A stretch of 64,000 bases of DNA from CAZDGV01 sp964505195 (GTDB taxonomy: Bacteria > Bacteroidota > Bacteroidia > Chitinophagales > Chitinophagaceae): contig CAZDGV010000004.1 in NCBI GenBank assembly GCA_964505195.1, forward strand, positions 41,571 to 105,570, written 5' to 3'. The notes below the pieces were generated by a model. The model did no database searches. It had not been told where the DNA came from and saw only the letters and a list, made by a program, of their open reading frames with translations. This document shows positions 26,412-34,799 of this stretch, piece after piece (the first letter of the stretch is position 1; each line of letters begins with the position of its first letter). Made by a program: the position numbers and the translations under genes.

Positions 26412-27605
26412 TTATTTACTCAGGTGCATGCTTCTTTCCTTGTATAGCTGTCGGAAGTAGGGGTCGCGGAGGTCTTTGATAAAGCGAATGGCTTCACCTG
26501 TGCTTTTCATTTCGGGGCCAAGCTCTTTATTTACATTGGGGAATTTTTCGAAGCTGAATACGGGCTCTTTGATAGCGTAGCCGCTCAGCTTTTTCTCGAA
26601 GGTGAAATCTTTCAGCTTGTTAGCGCCCAGCATTACTTTGGTAGCAATATTGAGATAGGGAATTTGATATGCTTTTGCAATAAACGGTGTAGTGCGACTT
26701 GCCCTTGGGTTGGCTTCAATTACATATACTTTTCCGTCTTTAATGGCAAACTGAATATTGATGAGTCCGCGAATACCCAATGCTTCTGCAATGCGTTTTG
26801 CATAATCTTCCATCGTTGCTACAATCAGCGGACTAAGATTGAATTCGGGCAGTACGGCATGACTATCACCGCTGTGAATGCCCGCCGGTTCAATATGCTC
26901 CATCACACCCATTACATGAAAAGTTTCACCATCGTATATCGCATCGATTTCTGCTTCCTGACAGCGGTCAAGAAAATGATCGATGAGAATTTTATTGCCC
27001 GGTAAATGCTTGATCAAACTCAGCACGCTTTTTTCAAGTTCTTCGTCATTGATTACAATCCGCATGCGCTGTCCGCCTAGCACATAGCTGGGGCGCACGA
27101 GCACCGGATAGCCTACTTCTTTCACCACTTCCAATGCTTCATCGGAGCTGTAGGCCGTGCCATATTTGGGATAGGGGATATTGAGTTCTTTCAGTAAATC
27201 ACTGAAGCGACCGCGGTCTTCCGCAATATCCATGCTGTCGAATGAAGTACCAATAATCTTAATTCCTTTGTTGTGCAGACGCTCTGCAAGTTTCAAAGCG
27301 GTTTGTCCGCCCAGCTGCACAATTACGCCATCGGGTTTTTCCAGTTCAATGATTTCCCACAAATGCTCCCAATAAACCGGTTCGAAGTAAAGCTTATCGG
27401 CCATATCGAAATCGGTACTTACGGTTTCGGGGTTACAGTTAACCATGATGGCTTCGTAGCCGCATTCTTTTATGGCGAGCAGTCCGTGTACACAGCAATA
27501 GTCGAATTCAATGCCCTGACCGATGCGGTTGGGACCGGAACCCAGTACAACAATTTTTTTTCTTGTTGAAGGGATGGATTCGTTGTGTGTAAGGGTCTTG
27601 CTCAT
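26412..27605 (-). CDS. carB: carbamoyl-phosphate synthase large chain, C-terminal half (split CarB)
   Basis: The 397-residue product equals roughly residues 555-940 of E. coli CarB: the second pre-ATP-grasp and ATP-grasp unit that phosphorylates carbamate. It opens with KKIVVLGSGPNRIGQGIEFDYCCVHG, the start of that unit, after a short new N-terminus MSKTLTHNESIPSTR. It contains VRPSYVLGGQRM and the metal-binding YVIEANPRASRTTPF. It ends soon after the EMKSTGE motif, so the roughly 130-residue MGS-like allosteric domain (UMP/ornithine control in E. coli) is absent, as in many Bacteroidota CarB proteins. The partner half lies 56 bp upstream in a different frame. Confidence 0.9.
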   Translation of the reverse strand: MSKTLTHNESIPSTRKKIVVLGSGPNRIGQGIEFDYCCVHGLLAIKECGYEAIMVNCNPETVSTDFDMADKLYFEPVYWEHLWEIIELEKPDGVIVQLGGQTALKLAERLHNKGIKIIGTSFDSMDIAEDRGRFSDLLKELNIPYPKYGTAYSSDEALEVVKEVGYPVLVRPSYVLGGQRMRIVINDEELEKSVLSLIKHLPGNKILIDHFLDRCQEAEIDAIYDGETFHVMGVMEHIEPAGIHSGDSHAVLPEFNLSPLIVATMEDYAKRIAEALGIRGLINIQFAIKDGKVYVIEANPRASRTTPFIAKAYQIPYLNIATKVMLGANKLKDFTFEKKLSGYAIKEPVFSFEKFPNVNKELGPEMKSTGEAIRFIKDLRDPYFRQLYKERSMHLSK

Positions 27606-27661
27606 GGATGGAAATCTTTTCTGCTTGCTTTTAAGTGCTTTTTATAACTGGATTCAATGCA

Positions 27662-29302
27662 TTATTCAAAGGTGCTATAGAAATACGGTGTTTTTGCTTC
27701 AAATTCGGCACTGCAGGTATCCACCATTTTGTAAACCCTTGTTATGCCAAGCGCTTTGCGTTTTTCATACAATGCATCTTCGTTGCCGTCTTTCATAATG
27801 CGACAAATCTGTTCATCGCTGAAGCCCATACGCTTTGCATCGCGCAGCACATCATGTGTAAGGGTTTGCATATTGTATTTGGCAAGCTCTTTTTCGAAGT
27901 TTACGATGTCCTGTATCTGGTAAATAAACCAACGATCGATACCGGTAGCTTCTACGATGGTTTTCACGCTTACGCCTGCCATGAGCGCATCTTTGATGCG
28001 GAAGATGCGATCCCATTTCGGGATTTTGATATATGAGATCAGCTCTTCTGCATGTTTCAAACTTTGTCCGTAATAGCCGAGCCCCACTGCGTTGTTTTCC
28101 AAACTCTGACATGCTTTTTGGATGGCTTCGGTAAAACTTCTTCCGATGGCCATCACTTCGCCCACACTTTTCATTTGCAAACCGAGGCGATCATCTGCTC
28201 CTTTGAACTTATCAAAATTCCAGCGCGGCACTTTTACAATTACATAGTCGAGCGCAGGCTCGAAGTATGCAGAAGTAGTTTGTGTGATTTGATTTTTGAG
28301 TTCATCCAGTGTATAACCGATGGCAAGTTTCGCAGCAATTTTAGCGATGGGATAGCCGGTGGCTTTACTTGCGAGGGCGGACGAACGACTTACACGCGGA
28401 TTGATTTCTACGGTGATGATTTCTTCTGTTTGTGGGTTGAGGGCAAACTGCACATTACAACCGCCGGCAAAATTGCCCAGGCTGCGCATCATTTTAATGG
28501 CCATGTTGCGCATTTGCTGAAAAGCTGTATCGCTGAGGGTCATCGCCGGTGCCACCGTTATGCTGTCGCCGGTATGCACACCCATGGGGTCGAAATTTTC
28601 TACCGTACAAATGATTACAACGTTATCATTCTTATCGCGCAGCAGTTCCAGTTCAAACTCTTTCCATCCCAGCAGTGCTTTCTCTACCAGCACTTCGTGT
28701 ATGGGCGATGCTTTGAGTCCGCGTTCCAAAGCGGCATCCAGTTCTTCTTTCACATGCACAAAGCCGCCACCGGTGCCGCCCAGAGTGAAAGAAGGGCGTA
28801 TAACCAATGGAATACCAATTTGCTGCGCAAAATCTTTTCCTTCCAGTAATGAGTTGGCCACTTTCGATGGTGCAACGGGGATGCCAATTTGCACCATCAG
28901 CTGACGGAATTTTTCCCTGTCTTCCGCAGTGTCGATGGCTTTTACATCTACACCAATCAGTCGCACATTGTATTTCTCCCAAATGCCCAGTTCGTCTGCT
29001 TCCTTACATAGATTGAGTGCGGTTTGTCCGCCCATGGTAGGCAGTACCGCATCAATTTTGTTTTCTTCCAGTATCTGTTCAATGCTTTCAACAGTAAGTG
29101 GCAATAGATAAACTTTATCGGCCATCATGGGGTCGGTCATGATCGTAGCCGGATTGCTGTTGATGAGTATCACTTCGATACCTTCTTCGCGAAGACTCCG
29201 TGCTGCTTGTGAACCGGAATAGTCGAATTCACAGGCCTGTCCGATAATGATGGGTCCCGAACCGATGATAAGCACTCGCTGGATGGAAGTATCGCGGGGC
29301 AT
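27662..29302 (-). CDS. carB: carbamoyl-phosphate synthase large chain, N-terminal half (split CarB)
   Basis: The 546-residue product covers the first ATP-grasp unit (carboxyphosphate formation) and the oligomerisation domain of CarB, about residues 1-550 of the E. coli protein. Visible are [21 protein letters not shown], the glycine-rich ATP loop [12 protein letters not shown], and [21 protein letters not shown]. It ends [24 protein letters not shown] and then TAA, exactly where single-chain CarB would run on into the second unit. The glutaminase subunit carA is not in the window. The two halves are presumed to assemble into one enzyme for arginine and pyrimidine synthesis. Confidence 0.92.
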   Translation of the reverse strand: MPRDTSIQRVLIIGSGPIIIGQACEFDYSGSQAARSLREEGIEVILINSNPATIMTDPMMADKVYLLPLTVESIEQILEENKIDAVLPTMGGQTALNLCKEADELGIWEKYNVRLIGVDVKAIDTAEDREKFRQLMVQIGIPVAPSKVANSLLEGKDFAQQIGIPLVIRPSFTLGGTGGGFVHVKEELDAALERGLKASPIHEVLVEKALLGWKEFELELLRDKNDNVVIICTVENFDPMGVHTGDSITVAPAMTLSDTAFQQMRNMAIKMMRSLGNFAGGCNVQFALNPQTEEIITVEINPRVSRSSALASKATGYPIAKIAAKLAIGYTLDELKNQITQTTSAYFEPALDYVIVKVPRWNFDKFKGADDRLGLQMKSVGEVMAIGRSFTEAIQKACQSLENNAVGLGYYGQSLKHAEELISYIKIPKWDRIFRIKDALMAGVSVKTIVEATGIDRWFIYQIQDIVNFEKELAKYNMQTLTHDVLRDAKRMGFSDEQICRIMKDGNEDALYEKRKALGITRVYKMVDTCSAEFEAKTPYFYSTFE

Positions 29303-29318
29303 GGGGAGGATTTGCGGG

Positions 29319-29349
29319 CAAAAATACCGTTTGATGGGTAATTAACAGA
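29319..29349 (-). promoter_or_regulatory. promoter of the split carB operon
   Basis: On the minus strand a -33-like TCTG (29349 to 29346) is followed after 19 nt by TATTTTTG (29326 to 29319), a perfect -7 match, 16 nt before the ATG at 29302. Confidence 0.55.
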
Positions 29350-29413
29350 AGGTTTTTTCACCCGTCCCTTATCCTGTTCTTTCAAAGGCAATTTTATCGA
29401 AGCTGCTTTCGGT

Positions 29414-29421
29414 TATTTTTG
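29414..29421 (+). promoter_or_regulatory. -7 promoter element of the M23 peptidase gene
   Basis: TATTTTTG ends only 5 nt before the ATG at 29427, so transcription would start at or next to the start codon. T-rich sequence (29392-29395) stands in the -33 position. Confidence 0.5.
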
Positions 29422-29426
29422 CAGTC

Positions 29427-31133
29427 ATGTACAAACCCATTGTATTGTTTATTGGCTTTCTGGCATCTGTTGCCCTTGTTTCTGCCCAGTCGTTTCCGGT
29501 TAAAAATTATCCCCGCGATGCTTTTCGCTACCCGCTGGATATACCCCTGAAACTCAATGCCAATTTTGGTGAAATGCGTCCCAACCATTTTCATATGGGG
29601 CTTGATTTATTTACTGAACGCCGCGAAAACCTGCCTGTTTATGCACCTGCCGATGGATGGGTGTCGCGCATTAAAGTAGAGCCGGGCGGCTTTGGCAATG
29701 CCATTTATGTGAGCCACCCGAATGGCTTCACCACTTTGTATGCACATATGAATACGTTTCTGCCCGAAGTAGCGCGTTATGTGAAACAACAGCAATACGC
29801 GCAGGAAAGCTGGCGGGTGGAGTTGCAAATACCGGAAGGACGCTTTCCTGTAAAAAAAGGAAGCTTCTTGGGTTACAGTGGAAACACCGGCGCATCGGCA
29901 GGGCCGCATGTGCATTATGAAATAAGGCGTACCGTAAACGATGCATGTGTGAATCCGCTGCTGCTGTATAAAGTGTATGATATTACACCACCTGATATAA
30001 GCAGGATTGCAGTGTACGATCGCAACCAAAGTACTTACGAGCAACAGCCAAGAATTTTTCCTGTTGTACATGCCGGCGGAACACATACGATAACTGGTGG
30101 TACGATTACCGTAAGCAGTAACCGTATCAGCTTTGCGCTGGTTGCAACCGATCGCGTTACCGGTGTACCGAATAATAATGGCATTTATGAAGCGACAGTG
30201 TGGATGGATGACCAGCCCATCAGTGGTTTTCAGATTGATGATGTGGACTATCTTCAAACGCGGTATTTGAATGCGCATATCGACTACCGTATTAAAACCA
30301 GCGGTGGCGCTTATTTTCAGCATGTCACGCCGCTTCCCGGCGACCGACTTCCTATTTATCAAACTTGGAAAGATGATGGCATTATTTATCTCCGTGACAC
30401 AGCGGTGCATCGTATACAAATAGTGGTGAAGGATGCAAATGGCAACGCAACGCCTTTGCGTTTTAATGTAAAATGGAATGGACAGCGCAGCTCAAAAGTG
30501 AATGAGCGCGATGGTCGCTATTTCTTTCCCAATAGCATCAACGTTTTTGAAAGAGAAGATGTGCAAGTTGTCACTTCAGAAAAATCACTTTACGACGCCA
30601 TTCGTTTTCAGTATGCAAAAAAAGCATCTGCAACTGGCTATTCAGATGTGCATGGCTTGCACACCCCACTCATTCCCCTGCACGATTATATTGCCTTTCG
30701 TATCAAACCCAACAAAAACATACCCGATGCTGCTTCCGATCGTGTGATTATGGTAAAAGATGCAAGGGGCAAAACGGATGTGGTGAAAGCTTTCGAAGTA
30801 AACGGTTTTTATGAAGCAAGGTTTCGTGAGTTTGGCGCATTCAGACTCGAAGCTGATCTTACTGCACCAACGATTACAGTTGCGGGTGTCTTAAACGACG
30901 GAGTACTTACGGCAGGCGGAAAAATTGTTTGTACCGTAACCGATCAGTGGAAGAAGATCAAAAACTTCAGGGCAACACTCAATGGCAACTGGGTTATGTT
31001 TTCAAACAGCGGCAGCACCTGGCGCTATGCGGTAGATGAAAAATGCCCGCCCGGCAATTACGAGTTGGTAGTTACAGCCGAAGATGAAGCTGGTAATATT
31101 GCCACAAAAATTATTCAGTTTACTCGAAAATAA
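29427..31133 (+). CDS. secreted M23-family metallopeptidase
   Basis: This 568-residue protein has a signal peptide (1-20, cleavage at VSA-QS). The M23 LytM-type domain is at about 50-180, with the zinc ligands in HMGLD and HVHYE. A long C-terminal region of beta-rich modules (about 190-568) resembles Ig-like or Y_Y_Y-type domains and ends EDEAGNIATKIIQFTRK. It probably cleaves peptidoglycan cross-bridges in the periplasm. It is divergent from carB and 11 bp before the peroxiredoxin gene. Confidence 0.88.
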   Translation: MYKPIVLFIGFLASVALVSAQSFPVKNYPRDAFRYPLDIPLKLNANFGEMRPNHFHMGLDLFTERRENLPVYAPADGWVSRIKVEPGGFGNAIYVSHPNGFTTLYAHMNTFLPEVARYVKQQQYAQESWRVELQIPEGRFPVKKGSFLGYSGNTGASAGPHVHYEIRRTVNDACVNPLLLYKVYDITPPDISRIAVYDRNQSTYEQQPRIFPVVHAGGTHTITGGTITVSSNRISFALVATDRVTGVPNNNGIYEATVWMDDQPISGFQIDDVDYLQTRYLNAHIDYRIKTSGGAYFQHVTPLPGDRLPIYQTWKDDGIIYLRDTAVHRIQIVVKDANGNATPLRFNVKWNGQRSSKVNERDGRYFFPNSINVFEREDVQVVTSEKSLYDAIRFQYAKKASATGYSDVHGLHTPLIPLHDYIAFRIKPNKNIPDAASDRVIMVKDARGKTDVVKAFEVNGFYEARFREFGAFRLEADLTAPTITVAGVLNDGVLTAGGKIVCTVTDQWKKIKNFRATLNGNWVMFSNSGSTWRYAVDEKCPPGNYELVVTAEDEAGNIATKIIQFTRK

Positions 31134-31144
31134 TCGGTAGAAAT

Positions 31145-31723
31145 ATGTCGAAATCAGTAAAAACAAAAAATAGTAAGTCGGTAAATAAATCTGCGAAAGT
31201 AGCTCCCGCGAAAAAATCCGCTGTTGCTTCAAAGCAAACTAAAACAGAAGGCCATACCCATCTGAAACCTGGTATGAAAGCGCCTGCTTTCAAAGGGGTT
31301 GATCAGCATGGAAACGCTTTGCGTTTAGCAGATTTTAAAGGTAAAAAGTTGGCCCTGTATTTTTATCCGCGTGATATGACGCCTACTTGCACCGTTCAGG
31401 CCTGTAATTTGCGCGACGACTTTTCATTGCTGAGAAAAAAAGGAATTGCCGTGCTAGGTGTGAGCATCGATGATGCCAAGCGGCACCAAAGTTTTATTGA
31501 AAAACATCAGCTTCCTTTTTCACTGCTCGCAGATCCCGATGCAGTGGTGTTGCAACAATACGGTGTATGGGGCGAGAAAATGTTCATGGGAAAGAAAATT
31601 ATTGGGACACACCGCACTACATTTTTGATTGATGAGCATGGTGTTATTGTGCATATTTTGCATAAGCCCAACAGTAAGGATCATGCAAAAGAAATCATTG
31701 CTGCTTGGGAAGCAACAAAGTAA
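31145..31723 (+). CDS. bcp: thioredoxin-dependent peroxiredoxin (Bcp/PrxQ type) with basic N-terminal tail
   Basis: The protein reduces hydrogen peroxide and organic peroxides. Of its 192 residues, the last 155 or so match Bcp/PrxQ. The peroxidatic Cys82 is in YPRDMTPTC and the resolving Cys87 lies five residues later, the atypical 2-Cys spacing. The first 35 residues are a Lys/Ser/Ala-rich tail not normal for the family, possibly an artefact of start choice, but no other ATG precedes the domain closely (the next Met is residue 44, inside it). It follows the M23 gene by 11 bp. Confidence 0.92.
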   Translation: MSKSVKTKNSKSVNKSAKVAPAKKSAVASKQTKTEGHTHLKPGMKAPAFKGVDQHGNALRLADFKGKKLALYFYPRDMTPTCTVQACNLRDDFSLLRKKGIAVLGVSIDDAKRHQSFIEKHQLPFSLLADPDAVVLQQYGVWGEKMFMGKKIIGTHRTTFLIDEHGVIVHILHKPNSKDHAKEIIAAWEATK

Positions 31724-31744
31724 AAGAAGATGAATTGGCCATGA

Positions 31745-33199
31745 TTACTGACCCTGTGCCAGTGAATAGGCTTTCTTGCCGCCCCACATATTCAATACTT
31801 CGCTGGAGCAAATTTTGAAATCTTGCATCACTAGCTTGTAAAGTGTTAAGATATCGGTTTGGGTTAAAGGCACTTCTCCTTCGCTTTCAAAGCGGCAGCG
31901 GTACTGGTTTACCAGGTTGGTAAATACGCTTCCTTTGGGCCACACCTGTGTGCCGCGGTTGCTGATGGTTACCAGCTTGAATAAATCGCCGCAATGTTTT
32001 AGTAATTTCTCTGCAACTTCTTTCGGTTGCTCCGAACTTTCGATGAACAGATCCACGCCCACCATTACTTCTTCTTCCATTTCCTTTGTCATGATCAAAG
32101 GATTTTTTTCCAGATGAAACTGGGTAGGTGTAGCGGGCTTATCTTCCAATATAGGCTTGGGATTATGTGTTGGTTGCTTACCAAAGTTGCGGATAATCTG
32201 CTCTGCAAATTCCGTTGTATTGCTGGCGGGACTGTTCTTGTCTCCAAAATCACCGGTACGCACGCCACTTTCCAGCGTATAGAGCAAAGCGTTTTCAATC
32301 ATGGCTGCCTTTTGCATAAGGCCCAGATGCCGCAGCATTCCAAAGCCACTCAAAAGCAAAGCGGTGGGGTTTGCGATATTCTTCCCTGCAATATCCGGTG
32401 CGGTACCATGTACTGCTTCAAAAATGGAAATATGATCACCAATGTTGGCACTCGGCGCAAAACCCAATCCACCTACCAGTCCGGCGCATAGGTCACTAAC
32501 AATATCACCTTGCAAGTTGGTAAGCACTACTACATCAAACAAATCAGGGCGGCTCACCAGCTTCATGCACAGATCATCTACAATTACATCATCGGCTTTG
32601 AGGTGCGGATAATCTTTTGCCACATCATAAAACACCTCTAAAAACAAGCCGTCGGTAATTTTCATGATATTGGCCTTGTGACCGCAGGTAATGCGTTTGG
32701 CGCCTTTTTTACTCGCCATTTCAAAAGCATATTTAATTACCTGCATACTTCCCGGGCGCGTAATAAAGCGTCGGCTTAGTGCCACATCGTGTGTGAGCAT
32801 GTGTTCAATACCACCGTAGGTGTCTTCAATATTCTCCCGCACAATGGTAATATCAATGGGAATACCTGCTTTGCTGAAAACGGTATCTACGCCATGCAGT
32901 GTTTGAAAGCTGCGTTTGTTGGCATAGGTATTCCAAGTTTTGCGGGCGGTAACGTTTACGCTTTTTACGCCCTTGCCTTTGGGGGTTTCCATCGGCCCTT
33001 TGAATAAAATACCGAGCGATTCAATGGTTTGCTGTGCTTCCGGCGTCATGCCGTTGGAATGGCCTTTGTCGAATACCCACTTCCCCATTTCTACCGTTTC
33101 ATATTGCAGCGGCACTTCGGCTGCATTAAAAATATTCAGTACGGCATCCATGATTTCCGGACCAATTCCATCTCCTTTGGCAACAGCAATTTTTGTCAT
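31745..33199 (-). CDS. icd: isocitrate dehydrogenase (NADP-type, Rickettsia/Thermus-like subgroup)
   Basis: TCA-cycle enzyme converting isocitrate to 2-oxoglutarate. It has 484 residues, with a C-terminal extension of about 130 residues beyond the core, as in the Thermus and Rickettsia enzymes. Seen are [17 protein letters not shown], the substrate-binding region [13 protein letters not shown], the metal ligands in [22 protein letters not shown], and the cofactor loop [26 protein letters not shown]. Cofactor choice (NADP or NAD) is inferred from subgroup only. It is convergent with the peroxiredoxin gene. Confidence 0.9.
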   Translation of the reverse strand: MTKIAVAKGDGIGPEIMDAVLNIFNAAEVPLQYETVEMGKWVFDKGHSNGMTPEAQQTIESLGILFKGPMETPKGKGVKSVNVTARKTWNTYANKRSFQTLHGVDTVFSKAGIPIDITIVRENIEDTYGGIEHMLTHDVALSRRFITRPGSMQVIKYAFEMASKKGAKRITCGHKANIMKITDGLFLEVFYDVAKDYPHLKADDVIVDDLCMKLVSRPDLFDVVVLTNLQGDIVSDLCAGLVGGLGFAPSANIGDHISIFEAVHGTAPDIAGKNIANPTALLLSGFGMLRHLGLMQKAAMIENALLYTLESGVRTGDFGDKNSPASNTTEFAEQIIRNFGKQPTHNPKPILEDKPATPTQFHLEKNPLIMTKEMEEEVMVGVDLFIESSEQPKEVAEKLLKHCGDLFKLVTISNRGTQVWPKGSVFTNLVNQYRCRFESEGEVPLTQTDILTLYKLVMQDFKICSSEVLNMWGGKKAYSLAQGQ

Positions 33200-33249
33200 G
33201 TGTAAGATTTTCAGATAAATACCGGCATTTTCGCCGATCTAAGCGGGTG

Positions 33250-33280
33250 CAAAGGTAAGGCCGGGTGAAGAACTTAGAAA
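33250..33280 (-). promoter_or_regulatory. icd promoter
   Basis: On the minus strand TTTC (33280 to 33277), 19 nt, then TACCTTTG (33257 to 33250). The -7 box is perfect and the -33 box differs at one base. The leader to the ATG at 33199 is about 45 nt. Confidence 0.6.
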
Positions 33281-33301
33281 GCAGAAGGAGTTATTATTTC
33301 G

Positions 33302-34206
33302 CTAAATGACCCAGCTTACTTCTTGAAAACTGAATCGATATTCCTCATTTCCTCGTACAATGAGCTTTCCATCTGCACCTACGCCGGCAATTTTTCCTTG
33401 AATTTGAGCTGTTTCGTATTGCAGGGTTGCGATGCTGTCTTTTTTCCAGAGCTGATGATTGTATTCCTGAAGCAAATTTTCAAAACCGCTGGTTTTGAGC
33501 CGGAAGATTGCATCCTTTAAGGCATTGGCTAGCTCTTCGGTCAAGGTGTTGATCTCATAGGGTTTGCCCGTTATTTGTAAAAAAGAAACCGGATTACCTA
33601 TCCCCGATGGGAAACTGCTTTGTTGGACATTTATTCCTATTCCAATCACTGCCCATTTCCAGGTCTCACCTCTCAGAATATTTTCGATCAGGATGCCGCC
33701 TGCCTTTCTGTCACGCCAAAACAAATCATTTGGCCATTTGATCTTGGTTTCTTNNNNNNNNNNNNNNNNNNNNNNNNNNNNNNNNNNNNNNNNNNNNNNN
33801 NNNNNNNNNNNNNNNNNNNNNNNNNNNNNNNNNNNNNNNNNNNNNNNNNNNNNCCTGCCTTTCTGTCACGCCAAAACAAATCATTTGGCCATTTGATCTT
33901 GGTTTCTTCTTCACCAATATAGCGTGCAGCCCAGTTCCGAACGGCCACCGCCGTGGTTGCCAGCAATTGAAAATACGCACCGGGGGGAAGAAAATCGGCT
34001 TCCATGATGTACGACATGGTAATTGCGGTGCCCGGTGGGGTAATCCATGATTTACCCCTTTGTCCCTTTCCTTCCGTTTGGTGCCGCGTGCTGATTACCA
34101 TGCCATCTTCTGCCTTTTCATCACGAATCAGCTGCATGGCATAGTTGTTGGTGCTTTTAGTTTCGTCGAGTTCTATCCGACCTGCAACGGTTTTTTTAAC
34201 GGGCAT
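33302..34206 (-). CDS. birA: biotin--[acetyl-CoA-carboxylase] ligase, interrupted by an assembly gap
   Basis: BirA-type biotin protein ligase without an N-terminal DNA-binding domain. The ATG at 34206 opens MPVKKTVAGRIELDETKSTNNYAM. The biotin-binding region has RHQTEGKGQRGKSW. The catalytic loop reads KIKWPNDLFWRDRKA, then GGILIENILRGE after the gap. A run of 100 N (33754-33853) splits the gene and, read literally, throws it out of frame. The 55 bp on each side of the gap are identical; merging them gives a continuous 750-nt frame of 249 residues, normal for the family. The gene is therefore probably intact. An upstream TTG at 34236 is a less likely start. Confidence 0.88.
33699..33753. repeat. 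left copy of 55-bp repeat at the gap
   Basis: Identical to 33854-33908. It ends exactly at the first N, which is the signature of two overlapping contig ends joined without merging. Confidence 0.95.
33754..33853. other. assembly gap, 100 N
   Basis: Exactly 100 N, a scaffolder's default placeholder length. Flanking identical sequence and the birA reading frame indicate that no bases are missing. Confidence 0.97.
33854..33908. repeat. right copy of 55-bp repeat at the gap
   Basis: Identical to 33699-33753 and starts at the first base after the N run. It encodes the birA segment around KWPNDLFWRDRKA. Confidence 0.95.
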
Positions 34207-34309
34207 GGTTTGGGGAGAATGATTAATTTTGAGCAAGATAATGCGTTCATTTCACTGAACTCCGTTTCCTGCAAGGAACCACATTCAACGAACAAAAAAA
34301 CAGGAGCAT

Positions 34310-34717
34310 TTGAGTACATCACCCGTGTTAAACTCCAGAGCGAAGGAAAAAGTTGTTGCACGTATCAACCGAAACAGCAAACTCTTTAAAACGATTCTGC
34401 AAGCGCTGACCGATAAAAAGGCTTCCCATATTGTGAGTTTGGATTTGCGAAAAATTCCAGAAGCGGTGGCTGATTTTTTCGTGATTTGCGAAGCCACCAG
34501 CACCACACAGGTGAAAGCAATCGCCGATCATGTTGAATATGCAGTTCGGCAGGCATGCAATGAAGCGCCCTATCGCCATGAAGGTACCCAGGCCCTGCAG
34601 TGGGTACTGGTCGATTATGTAAATGTGGTGGTGCATATCTTTCAGCCCGAAACCCGCAAGTTTTACCGGCTGGAGGAAATGTGGAGCGATGCATCCGTGC
34701 TGGAGCACAACGATTAA
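34310..34717 (+). CDS. rsfS: ribosomal silencing factor RsfS
   Basis: A 135-residue member of the RsfS/Iojap family, which binds uL14 and blocks 30S-50S joining in starvation. The signature DLRKIPEAVADFFVICEATSTTQVKAIADHVE and the later RHEGTQALQWVLVDYVNVVVHIFQPETRKFYRLEEMW are clear. The start is not an ATG: no Met precedes the domain, and the frame is closed upstream by a TGA at 34256. The TTG at 34310 follows AGGAG closely and is preferred; a GTG at 34325 is the alternative. It is divergent from birA and upstream of ftsH. Confidence 0.93.
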   Translation: MSTSPVLNSRAKEKVVARINRNSKLFKTILQALTDKKASHIVSLDLRKIPEAVADFFVICEATSTTQVKAIADHVEYAVRQACNEAPYRHEGTQALQWVLVDYVNVVVHIFQPETRKFYRLEEMWSDASVLEHND

Positions 34718-34799
34718 AATACCGGCGAATGCAACATTTCGCTGCACAAATGCATTAATGCTATAGATCAATCAATAATTCAGGATAAATTTTAACAAG

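Noticed and set aside
27606..27661. A simple frameshift or sequencing error in carB
   Set aside because: About 80 nt separate the homologous ends, including a stop and a new start; one base change cannot restore the frame.
28052..28849. 265-codon open frame on the plus strand inside the carB N-terminal half
   Set aside because: Antisense to conserved coding sequence; its Cys/His/Phe-rich composition is what reverse reading of such genes gives.
29607..30419. 270-codon open frame on the minus strand inside the M23 peptidase gene
   Set aside because: Antisense to conserved coding DNA and rich in residues typical of shadow frames.
33564..33980. Open frames running through the N block
   Set aside because: They exist only because N is read as an unknown residue; the real gene is birA on the other strand.
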